From Sporisorium sorghi (Eukaryota; Basidiomycota; Ustilaginomycetes; Ustilaginales; Ustilaginaceae), in NCBI GenBank assembly GCA_023212695.1, contig JALCCG010000380.1, forward strand, positions 1-16,377: a DNA stretch of 16,377 bases, given 5' to 3'. Positions 7,723-16,377 of this stretch are shown piece after piece. The stretch's first letter is position 1. Each line of letters begins with the position of its first letter. The notes under the pieces were generated by a model. That model was not told the DNA's origin, made no database searches, and saw only the letters and a program-made list of their open reading frames with translations. The position numbers and the translations under genes were made by a program.

Positions 7723-10238
7723 CTACGCAGCCGTCACACCATTCACCTTGCCAGCTCCAGCACCCGCAGGCTGGGTCGCAACCACCCTCACCTCCTTCTC
7801 CTTGGCCAGACTCTGCTTCCACCCCTCCTCGAACGCCGCCTCGTTCTGGTCCGGGCTCGCAATGCTCGCAGCGATCTCGTTCTGCTTATGCCTATTGGCC
7901 GACTGCAATTCACCCCTCCATTTGGCCACGATCTCAGGCACCCGGCTAGGCGCATACGTCCTGGCGAACAGCGCCGCCTCCGACGTGCGGCCCGCCTTGT
8001 CGAGCAGGTCGATGCACGCGTCGACGTCGCTCAGCGAGAGGTACGCTGCAAACGCGACATTCGTTGAGCCCTTCTCCGTCGCCAGCTGAGCAAGACGCGC
8101 AAGCAGCGCACGGTCGTTGGTCGACGTGGCCACGAGCAGCATCGACGACAGATCCTGCGCCTTTTCAAAGCACTCTTTCGCAAGCGCAACATTCCACCTC
8201 GCCAGAGCCTTGTCGCCGATAGTGCGCCATCGAGACTCCGACCCAACCTGGGGGCCGCTGCGCGCAATGTCGAGCGCCGTCTCAAAGTCGTCAAGCGAGA
8301 TGGCCAGGTCGAAGCGATGCTCCGGGTCGGTGGAAACCTCGAGCGCAAGGTCCTTGAGGTCCTGCGTCTCCAAGAAGCGCGCGACGCGGTTCCTCTGATC
8401 CGACGGCACCTGTTCCAACAACTCCGCCGCTGCGTCCAAATCGCCACGCAGGATGGCCGTCTGGTACTCGACCAATGCTAGCGACAGCGCGTAGCTGAAG
8501 ATCGACATGTCCTTGTTGACCACATAGACGCGGCCGTGCTGAGGAATGTAGCCGAGCAGGAAGATCTCGTTGTCCGAGTGCGTGATGGTGTGCGTCTGCT
8601 CTCCGACGAGGTACTGCAGTCGGTTGGTGGAGTTGGTGTAGAGGAAGCACTCGCCCGTCCACTTGGCGGTGCGCACGCTTTCCGACACCTCGGTAACCAC
8701 CTCGAACGCGTCCTCCACCCCTTCGTCCTCCACCTCGGCGCCTGAGTCGAGATAGGCAGCGTAGGCGTCGCGGTCGAATCGCAATACGTAGAACGAGTCG
8801 TCGCAGACGATGGCAACCAGCTCGCCCGTGGTGGACCAGTGGCCTCGACATCGACGCGTCGCACCAGCGCACCCGTCTCCCAGTCGTAGAAGCACACAAA
8901 TCCACCGCCGAGCACCGCGAGCAACGCACCGCCCGCTACAGCCTCGACGTTGTACGCCAGGGTGAGCAGACCAGGACGCTCCTTGAAGTTGCGGAAGACC
9001 TTGACCTTGGACCCGCCCTCGTGGACAGCGTATGTGTTGCTGTCGCCCGCCCAAGCAAAGCCGTAGCCCGTGCCGAAGGCCTTGTTCCTCCATGCGAGCG
9101 CCGTGTAGATGATGTACTCTCCGTCACCGCACACGGTGACAAAGCGTCCGTTGGGGCTGTGTTGCAAGAGTTGCGGGTAGACCTCGGTGGTGCCCATCTC
9201 GCGCACCGTGACGGGAAGCCTCTGACCGTCGGGGACCACCTCTTCTGCTGTTGCGCCCACATTGGCGCTGAGAACTTCCGAGTTGCGTGCCCAGACGACC
9301 TTGCCTGCTGCGTCCATGCTGACGCTGGGTTCCTCTTTGCCGAGCTTGATGACGACGGCGCCCTCATCGTAACCGATGGCGACGTCGTTGCCTGTCTTCT
9401 TGTATGCGACACACCAAACTCGTTCGAGGCCGTAGTCGAGCGTCGACTCGAGACGGTAGGTGTTGGAGTGCCACAGCTTGACGGTGCCGTCCTCGGAGCC
9501 GGAGACGATGAGTGGCAAGGAAGGGTGGAAGACGGCAAACGAGACGTTAGACGTGTGACCGGTGAGCGTCTGCACGCACGATTTGGAGAGATAATCCCAG
9601 ATCTTGACGGTGCGGTCGTCGCCGACGGTGAGCATGTAAGGCTTTTCACCGCCATGGAAGTACTCGACGTAGTTGACGCCCTTGTCGTGGGCATCAAGGG
9701 TGAAATTGGCGATGCCGGAGCCAAGGGTCCAAACCTTGACGGTGCGATCGAGCGAGGAAGAGGCAAAGGTGTTGGAGTCCTTGGGGTTGAAGCAGAGGTT
9801 CATAATGTAGTGGGTGTGGCCCTCAAAAGTCTGGACGAGACGCCAGTTCTTGTCCCAATCCCACATCTTGATGGTCATGTCGTCGGAACCAGTGATAACG
9901 TACGAGCCAGTGGGGTGTACGGCGAGGCAGCGAATGTAGTCCGGATGCGCCTCGAAGCTGATGACCTTTTCGTGTGTGTTGTAGTTGAAGGCGCGGAGCT
10001 GGAAGTCGTCCGAGCCGGCCACGAACCAGTTCTTGCGGGCGATGAACTTGACACATCGGACGGGAACGTTGGTGACCTCAAAGGTCTTGACGATGGCGCC
10101 CGTTTCGTAGTTCCAGATGTTGACCGAGCCCGAGTAGAGACCGGCGAGCAGCCATGGCTCTGTAGGATGAAAGTCGAGCGACTTGACGCGCTCGGACTTT
10201 GCAAAGAGCTTGCGCTGGATATCGAGAAGCATCGGCAT
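7723..10238 (-). CDS. SEC27: Coatomer beta' subunit (COPI), interrupted by a frameshift
   Basis: The start MPMLLDIQRKL and the following HPTEPWLLAGLYSGSV match the N-terminus of coatomer beta' (human COPB2, yeast Sec27), a WD-repeat subunit of the COPI coat that binds cargo dilysine signals and forms Golgi-to-ER vesicles. Residues 10-300 are the first seven-blade propeller. WD/ED motifs such as MWDWDKNW, KVWTLGS and GSEDGTVKLW are visible, and the RVWCVAY / GYDEGAVVIKLG stretch leads into the second propeller. The first frame is correct up to residue 466 (...RRVDVEA, ending at 8841). Conserved sequence then resumes in another frame with WSTTGELVAI from 8838, and continues through YQTAI, the STDPEHRF motif and the alpha-solenoid to a stop at 7723, about 371 more residues. 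About 10 bases seem to be missing at the junction. Beta' is essential in yeast, so an assembly error is likelier than a true null. It is divergent from the Myb gene. Confidence 0.93.
8836..8843 (-). other. Frameshift point in SEC27
   Basis: On the minus strand GCC (8843-8841, frame of the start codon) is followed by AC (8840-8839) and then TGG (8838-8836), which is in the frame of the conserved C-terminal half. Relatives have about five residues between the two conserved blocks where only five bases exist here. No GT-AG intron explains it, because bases are lacking and not in excess. Confidence 0.85.
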
Positions 10239-10415
10239 GGCGGGCGGCGACTATGGGAATGATGACCAGCAACGCAGGGCAGGCGGGGCAGATGGTCGCT
10301 TCAATCTGCTGCGCGTGTGCCAAAGCGAGAGAGAGATTTGCTTTGACAGCGAGCAGTGATCGGATGTGCTCTCCGAGTGCTGAGTCGTCCGATGGTGATG
10401 AAAGAAAGGACGGCC

Positions 10416-10445
10416 AGAGGAGAGAGAGAGAGGGAGGGAGGGAGG
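10416..10445. repeat. Homopurine tract, (AG)n then (GGGA)n
   Basis: About 30 bases of pure purine run as AG repeats followed by three GGGA units and GG. On the minus strand this is a CT-rich tract about 180-210 bases upstream of the SEC27 ATG. The three GGG runs plus a GG make a weak quadruplex or triplex candidate. Confidence 0.8.
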
Positions 10446-10972
10446 ATGGTCGCGTGTGTGATAGAAAAGACCAAAGGGTGTGTGATCCGAAAGTCGATGC
10501 GTTCGAAGAAGCGCTCGTTGAGCGGAAGGGCTCGAGCCAAGCGCTGTTGCTGTTGCTAACAGCTGGTGTTGCGCTTCCCGTTCTGCGAAGGCAAAGTGTT
10601 ACACGTCAGGCACCATTTCGGCCAATTGTATTCAGCGCTAGGGGAACCAAATACAACCGTCTGTATTCGATTTTGAAATGCTTTCTTTTCAAAGACAGTC
10701 ATGTGAGCCTGAAGGGCCTAACAAATTTAGGAAATTTTTGGACGCGCCTCTTTCTTTTTTCGTTCGAGAAACAAGCTGGGCGTTTCCATGGCGGTGTGAA
10801 TCGGAATGGAAATCGCAGATCGTTGCGATCGGCTGGTGCTGTTCTTAAATATTTTGTGTCACGCTGCTCAGCTCTGTGGGCCTGAAAGCGCGTCCTTCAC
10901 GCGCTGAGTTGAGCATCAGCAGCACATCTTGATCTGAAAAGCGAGAAAGAAAAGGTCCCTTGCTGTTTCTGG

Positions 10973-10973
<1 letters not shown>

Positions 10974-11006
<33 letters not shown>
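10974..11006. repeat. Poly-T homopolymer, 33 bases
   Basis: Thirty-three consecutive T residues stand mid-spacer. Such poly(dA:dT) tracts exclude nucleosomes and are common in fungal promoters. The exact length is unreliable in sequence data. An old retroposed poly-A tail on the minus strand was considered, but no retroelement sequence or target-site duplication is evident beside it. Confidence 0.9.
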
Positions 11007-11339
11007 CATCTGCACCCTGCAAGCAGCGACATCATCGCTCATCTTCAGATTGAAATGCACAACAACACGTCTAGCAGAGAAGTTTTGACAAATCGACACA
11101 TCGATCTTCGATTGACGATGCAAAAGAAGGTGAGAGGTAGAACCACAAGTGCTCTTGAAATGGCATGGTGATGAGGATGATGTTGCATAGCGGCTTTTGC
11201 AGAGCCAGAGGTGTCACGAATATCGCCTCTCTGAGACATAGAGAAGGGCAACAAGTCGCCTTTTCAGCTGACTGAATTTGTGATGGCGACGACCAAAATC
11301 CAAACTCAGGCCCAAAAAAAGAGTTCGCATTCGGAATTT

Positions 11340-11382
11340 ATTTTTATTTTTATTTTTATTTTTATTTTTATTTTTATTTTTT
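11340..11382. repeat. (ATTTTT) microsatellite, six perfect units plus one longer
   Basis: Six exact ATTTTT units are followed by ATTTTTT and then ATTATTTTT. Together with the poly-T tract about 330 bases away it makes the middle of the spacer strongly T-rich on the plus strand. Confidence 0.9.
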
Positions 11383-11525
11383 ATTATTTTTGTTTCTTTT
11401 TCTCTGTAAAATGCGTGCCTGCAGACCAACACTTAGCAGGGCAGCAAGCGGCTGACATCTCCGAATCCATCCATCCTTTGCCTTTGACTCGATTCCACCT
11501 CAGACAGGGTGTGATTCGCATAGCT

Positions 11526-11544
11526 TCTCTCTCTCTCTCTCTCT
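11526..11544. repeat. (TC)9 microsatellite in the Myb gene leader/promoter
   Basis: Nine TC units stand within a longer pyrimidine-rich region running to about 11660. CT-rich stretches of this kind usually mark the transcription start area of fungal genes. It is about 360 bases upstream of the Myb ATG. Confidence 0.8.
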
Positions 11545-11905
11545 TCTCCTCTCTTTGGCACCTTCGGATTCAACCGCCCGCTCATTCCTCTGTCTCTCTC
11601 GCCTTCCTCATTCACTCTTTCCCTCGCTCTCTCTCCTTCTTGATCCTTCCAACACCTTTGCCATCCTTGCAATCGCCTTCTCTACGCTCCGAGTTGCGGC
11701 GAATCTTCCTTCCTTTGCGGCAGTCGTCACACTCTCTCGTTATACCCTCGACTCGGAGGATTCAGACCCAAGGAAGTGTGCTGACCATCAGCCACAGTCC
11801 GTTAAATCTGCTCTACGCTCCTCACATCGGATCTAAACCGACACCACAGACTTGCTGAGGTGCACTTCGACAGAGGCATTCGGGACGATCCGTCCATCCT
11901 TCGCC

Positions 11906-13638
11906 ATGACTCGTTCAGACGCGGGTCAGCCGGCCTCGTCGTCGTCGTCTGCTTCCAACACCAAAGCTCAAGACGCTCGCACCGCCTCGTCTTCAACACA
12001 GCCGCAGTCTCAGCAGCAGCAGCAGCAACAACAGCCGCAACAGGCACCCTCGACTCCACCTGCAAACTCTGCCGACTTGCCAACACCACCAACCTCTCAC
12101 AACGAATTTCGACCTCCTCCAAATCCTGTCGCTTCCTCATCCAGGATCAACGCAGATGATCAACTCCCAGACGCAAGCCCAACCACCACCGTCTCGGACA
12201 ACATGGGCGCTCGTAGAGCAGCTGCTCGTCTCAGTGGCGGTAGCACTTCCTTCGATCGCAACGCAGACGACTCCTTTTCTTCATCTCAACGCAGAGCGAG
12301 CAGGCGCTCCAGCATCGATCGCAACGACGACCGCACCGTAGCCGCAGAACGTCCCCTCGATCGCACCTCTTATCGCTCCCGTGCCACTCACTCGCCCTCT
12401 CGCTCGCCGGCTCGCTCTCCCACCCCTTCTCCCATCTTGGGTCCCGCCTTTGCGGATCACCCCTTTGCCCTGCGCGCAGACGACAACGACGATGCCGACG
12501 ACCATGACATTCTCAAGCTCGGTCACCTCTCCTTCCCCATGCTTGGCGTCGGGGTCGGCCCCACCAAGCAAGAGATCGAATTGTTGGTCTACGGATCTTC
12601 TTCTGCCAACACTGACGCAGACGCCGCCGCCGCCGACCTTCCTTCGCCAGCAGACGAATCAGGCAGCCTCGAATCCATCCTTGGCTCCCTGGCCAACATG
12701 GGCTTGGATCAGCCTACCGACAGCTCCGTCAGCGAGCGTGAGCGCGAACTCGCCGGAATGGTCAAGTTGCTTGCCGATCGATGCACCACCCTCACCCAAT
12801 CGCGCGATCGAGCCCAGACCCAACTCAAGTCCACTCGTCTCACCGCTCTCTCCGTCATCTCGTCCATGAAGCAGGCGCACGCTCACGCCCTTGCCGCTCA
12901 TCGCAATGTCACCGATCGCCTCGAAGCAGAGTTGGACGGATGGAAGGCACAGGCAAAGATGCTCAGCGCTCTTCTCAACCGCGCCGAAGCTAAAGGTTTC
13001 GATGAAAGGCGTTCAAACTCGGTCTCGGCTCCCGTCGTCACCTTTGCCGATCGAGTCAAAGCCGCGGCTGCTTCCGGCACCTCACCAACCAACAACCGCG
13101 TCTCCTCCTTCAAATCCGAATCTGCCAGCGGTCCCAACGGAGACACGAACCAACGCCTTCTCAGCAGCCCCAGCTTCCACGAGTCCAATGCCGCACTCAC
13201 CTCTCCAGGCGCCACAGGCCTTGGCATCTCGAGCTCCGGTCTTGCAGAGGTCGACACCGATCTCTCGCCCACTGCCTCGCTCATACGCGAGAGGAACAAG
13301 CTTCTCACCGACAAAAAGCACCTCAAGTCTCGTGTCAGGGATGCAGAGGCTCGGGTCTACAAGCTCGAGAGCGAGCTCAAGGCTCTCCGTCCTTACCTCG
13401 TCTCTGGCGGCATCAAGGCAACCGATCTTGCCTCAGCCGCTTCCGACGCAGATGCCCTCGGCAGCCAGACTCCAGGCGAACTGAGTCAGCCGGGCACAGC
13501 GCCCACCACCCCGAGTCGTTCTGGCAGTCGCAGAGACAAGAGTCGCAAGAAGCGCAACGTCACCATGGGCGACGCCGAGACCGAGCACCTCATGCTGGCG
13601 GCTAGACGATTGCGCGAACTGCGAAAGGAGCAAGCAGC

Positions 13639-13674
<36 letters not shown>

Positions 13675-15646
13675 ATCCGGCTCCTCTGCCGAATCGAGCT
13701 CGCTCCCTGGCTCGCAAGAGTTTGCTCAGCCGTCCTCTGCTGCTGCAACTGATGCACAGGCTCTTGCGCCTGCCGCCGAGCTTCACGGCCCCGTCTCGCA
13801 CGCTTCGCCCGTCAAGCGCCAGGCCAGCGAGGGCCCCATGGCCGCAGACAGAGATGGTCCGTATGGCGCCGGGCCTCGCACTCCGCCTTCGAGGTCAGCA
13901 GAGCGACCGCCCAAGACGCCCAAATCTATCGCCAGCATTCCCAACACGCCACGCACAGGGGTTCGTGCTCGAGAACTCGACGAGCTGGCGCGCGGCGACG
14001 ATCGACGCGACGGCTGGTCGGGACGTCATCGCAGGCTCGATTCTGCATCCTCCTTCACCGGCATCGACGAGCTTCTCCAGGCTGCCGAAACGCTCAACCC
14101 GGGCGCTGCAGCTCCTTCGCCCGCCATGCGCTCGGGCAGGCCCGCACCACCTTTCCCGCCTCATGGCGGCGACCCGAGCTACTACAGCAGAGAGCCTGCG
14201 CACCGGGGCATGGGCTACCCTCCGCCGCTCTCCGTCGTTCCTCCACGGGGTCCCGAATATGACGCATATGGATACAGCGCCGCGCCTTACCCGATCCAGT
14301 CGAGCCCGCTGCGTATGGCTCACGAGAGTCCCAAGCGCCGTCGCGTCTCGTCTGCAGCCTTTGAGTTCGAGCCTTACGGGTCACCCTTCCTTGGCGAGCG
14401 CCAGCCTCGTGGTCGCACGCAGACTGAGGGTGCCGATCCACTTGTGCAAAGCCGCCCATACCACGACTATGCACCGAGCGGTCCGCCGAGCGCCGTTGGC
14501 AGCCAGGCTCTCAGTGCGCTCGACCTGCTCGCAGACCAGGCCACGGCGAGCCAAAATCCTTCGCAGGGAAGCGACAAGTCTGGCGAGTACGAGGGCGTCA
14601 GCCCCATCGGAAGTCTGAGCAGCGAAGACGAGATGGCCATGGACGGCGAGACGCGACGCAAGTCTGGTTCGCGCCTGGCATCCTCGCGTGCCCACGACGG
14701 CGCCCGCAGCTCCAAGGCCAACGCCTCGCAGGCGTCTTCGCGCAATGGCGGCGAGGGCAAGAGCTTTGGCGGCAACCAGAACCCCGAAAAGAGGCTGCCG
14801 TACGTGCGATGGACCTCGGAGGAAGACACCAAGCTGCGTGCTGCGATCAAGGAGCATGGACAGCGTTGGGAGCTCATTTCGCGTGCGGTCGGCACGCGGT
14901 CGTACCACCAATGTCGTCAGCGCTATCTGTTGATGCGACGCAAGGAAGCCGCTGCGAAAGCCAACGGCGACGACGGCGATGGCGGGCAGGGTCTTTCCGC
15001 GTCAGCTTCTGACCAGCAATCGCAAGAGTCGGACTACGGTCAGGACGCCGGCCCGGACAGCTCGAGTGGGCGCAGGAAGAGTGCATCGCGGCCGCGTCGT
15101 GCCTCGCGCGGTGGTGGCGGCGGCGGGGGCGGTGGAGGCGATCCGTACACTCCAGAAGGCGGAGGAGTCACGTCGACGCCGCTGCACAAGCTGTCGATCG
15201 GTGCGCCCGCTCCCCCGGGAAGCGTCTACGGCCAATTCTCGCCAATAAGCCGACAGGAAGTGTTTGCATCCTCGTCGCAGCAGACGCCGACGCACAGCAG
15301 GATGATGTCGCACCCGCACCCGCACGCTGCTGCTGGAGGGCCGCTGTCGCCGTCGATGCAGCCGGCGTCGCCGTACGGAGCTCAGACGCCGTCGGCGGTG
15401 CGGAGGGGCCCGTATCCGCCGCCGTCGCCATTGGCGACGTCGTCGCGGCAGTTGCCGCCTCTGCAGCCGCCTGGGTCGGGGTACGTGTCGCAGGGCCCGC
15501 CGTCGAGTCCGCTTTCTGGCGGAGGGCATAGGCGGCAATTCTCGGGTGAGGTGAGACCGGGCGGTGGTGGAGGAGCGCCGCCGCAAGAGCCTACGACGCC
15601 GACGTCCACGGCAGCGAAGAGGATGGGCGCTGCGCTGTACAGCTAA
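11906..15646 (+). CDS. Large Myb/SANT-domain protein with coiled coils and homopolymer runs
   Basis: The product is 1246 residues from the ATG at 11906 (G at -3, no ATG in the preceding 360 bases), uninterrupted. Most of it is low-complexity and probably disordered. In order: a Ser-rich start, Q36-Q43, an SP/RS block at 163-176, a coiled coil at about 276-362, a second coiled coil at about 455-500 (RERNKLLTDKKHLKSR), a basic patch near 540-550 (RRDKSRKKR, a possible nuclear signal), A577-A590, many SP/TP sites, and one Myb/SANT repeat at about 966-1010. The repeat has W969, W988 and Y1007 in the three hydrophobic-core positions and RSYHQCRQRY in the recognition helix. G1069-G1078 and a Pro/Gly/Ser-rich tail follow. 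A nuclear DNA- or chromatin-binding role is inferred from the Myb repeat; target and pathway are unknown, and I cannot assign a named orthologue. Coiled coils suggest dimers, which would give a single-repeat Myb two DNA contacts. Confidence 0.88.
12011..12034 (+). repeat. Polyglutamine-coding run (8 Gln)
   Basis: CAG repeated five times, CAA twice, then CAG encodes eight Gln (residues 36-43), and further Gln follow after a Pro. It lies in the disordered N-terminus of the Myb protein. Confidence 0.9.
13634..13675 (+). repeat. Polyalanine-coding GCT microsatellite (14 Ala)
   Basis: GCA, GCC, about eleven pure GCT codons and a final GCA encode residues 577-590. The codon purity points to recent slippage and probable length variation between strains. 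It follows an Arg/Glu-rich helical stretch, so it may extend a helix. Confidence 0.92.
15110..15139 (+). repeat. Polyglycine-coding run (10 Gly)
   Basis: Ten consecutive glycine codons with mixed third positions encode residues 1069-1078. They separate the Myb repeat and its basic flank from the Pro-rich tail, as a flexible linker would. Confidence 0.9.
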
Positions 15647-16377
15647 TCTCTATCGGGACTGCTCAATGTTTTTGTTTGATTGATACCACACCCTTCGACT
15701 CGCTTTTCATCGCATGGAACCCGCAAAAGACTTTGTTCTCGCTTTCTTTTTTTTGTTCTCTCTAGTTTTCGTTCTTACACCTCTCTCAATGGAAGGATGC
15801 ATTGATCTCGATCAGTCGGTTGTGGGTGCACTGTTCTTGCTCAATTTGTGCTTTTGATTGTCTCGCGTTGAGACTCTGCTGTCTGGTATTTTCTTGCAAG
15901 AGTGATGTTTGGGTCGGTACGAATGACGAGCTGAAGCTAGGTATGCTCAACGTCGATATTCACGCAGTTCCGCATTCTCCGTGCATTCGCATCCTCCTCG
16001 TCGCCGACCGCGCAGCCCCCATATCCTTGCGCGCCTGCTCAGCGCCTGCGCGGTGTCGCCGAGGTGGCTGCCCAAGCTCCTCGTCGACTGATGTGATCCG
16101 TACTCTTCCTGCCTCCAGGTGCCCTCTGTCGGCATGGACCGGACTGCTGCCCCTTGCCAATGTGTCTTTAGCCGTTCTTGAATGTCTGAATCTGCCTGTA
16201 GCCAGAGTCTTGCAATTCGATATGATCAGTTCGTACACACCACGCAGATGACTGCCTTCCTGCTGATCCCCCGCCTCGATGCTTGTTTTGAGTGTGAAAT
16301 TGTGGGGGAAAGACAAGGTTTGAGCCTGCAGTGATGAACATTCTTCTTTCTTTTCCTAGCTCTTCTCCGCTCACATC
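15647..16377. other. Non-coding 3' region of the Myb gene
   Basis: These 731 bases follow the Myb stop and contain no frame resembling a protein. The longest ones start at TTG or GTG codons and read as mixed composition. A pyrimidine-rich stretch at about 15735-15790 probably belongs to the Myb 3' untranslated region. The end of the window shows no adapter match. A neighbouring gene's promoter or terminal exon could lie here, but nothing supports it. Confidence 0.5.

Larger units (their letters stand above)
10239..11905. promoter_or_regulatory. Long divergent intergenic region SEC27 / Myb gene
   Basis: These 1667 bases hold the promoters of SEC27 (minus) and the Myb-domain gene (plus). No coding region is recognisable, and the reading frames present are low-complexity or unlike proteins. 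It is the most repeat-rich part of the window: a purine tract at 10416-10445, 33 T at 10974-11006, an ATTTTT repeat at 11340-11382 and a CT repeat at 11526-11544. Each gene has a CT-rich tract on its own sense strand upstream, as expected near fungal transcription starts. The stretch 11545-11905 contains no ATG before the Myb start codon, consistent with a leader. Confidence 0.6.

Noticed and set aside
9021..10262. 413-codon open frame antisense to SEC27
   Set aside because: The minus strand clearly encodes WD repeats here. The antisense frame is open because of third-position GC bias and shows no domain of its own.
10960..11010. Poly-T as the tail of an inserted retroelement
   Set aside because: No reverse transcriptase, SINE-like sequence or target-site duplication is visible next to it.
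11280..11858. 192-codon frame over the ATTTTT repeat
   Set aside because: The Ile/Phe run is the translated microsatellite and the remainder is CT-rich leader. There is no sign of a real membrane protein.
11852..11905. N-terminal extension of the Myb protein beginning at 11852
   Set aside because: That codon is TTG. The ATG at 11906 is the first in an ATG-free leader.
15802..16251. 149-codon frame downstream of the Myb gene
   Set aside because: It begins at a TTG codon, has mixed composition and shows no domain.
17..16377. A biosynthetic cluster around the O-methyltransferase and chorismate synthase
   Set aside because: The neighbours are unrelated housekeeping genes in alternating orientation. 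There is no backbone synthase, transporter or cluster regulator that can be tied to them.

Overview
The window looks like nuclear DNA of a basidiomycete, most likely a smut fungus (Ustilaginales: Ustilago, Sporisorium, Moesziomyces or a relative). The grounds are eukaryotic gene families, long GC-rich and mostly intronless reading frames, Kozak-type starts, a single short GT-AG intron, CT-rich leaders and short intergenic spacers. The order is inferred from gene style; no species-specific marker was found. The first 16 bases match the end of the Illumina TruSeq read-2 adapter, so position 1 is almost certainly a contig end and not fungal DNA.

Layout: (1) bases 17-1757, minus, the 5' part of an Ldb17/Dip1/SPIN90-type Arp2/3 regulator cut off by the contig end. 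(2) A 723-bp divergent spacer with an AT microsatellite. (3) 2481-3338, plus, a metal-dependent class I O-methyltransferase. (4) 3454-4500, minus, tubulin-binding cofactor C. (5) A 273-bp shared promoter. (6) 4774-6153, plus, chorismate synthase (ARO2) with an internal insertion. (7) 6428-7349, minus, a two-domain EthD-like alpha/beta-barrel protein with one 103-nt intron. (8) 7723-10238, minus, coatomer beta' (SEC27/COPB2), interrupted by a frameshift near 8840 that looks like a loss of about 10 bases. (9) A 1.67-kb divergent spacer rich in homopurine, poly-T, ATTTTT and CT tracts. (10) 11906-15646, plus, a 1246-residue Myb/SANT protein with coiled coils and Gln, Ala and Gly runs. (11) 731 bp with no recognisable gene.

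The genes are housekeeping functions: actin nucleation control, tubulin folding, aromatic amino-acid synthesis, COPI transport and transcription or chromatin. Adjacent genes alternate as divergent pairs (LDB17/OMT, TBCC/ARO2, SEC27/Myb) and convergent pairs (OMT/TBCC, ARO2/EthD-like). I see no biosynthetic cluster, mobile element, CRISPR, RNA gene or defence system, and no evidence of a new multi-gene system. The points most worth checking are the adapter end, the SEC27 frameshift, the ARO2 insertion, the shortened TBCC core and the uncharacterised Myb protein.
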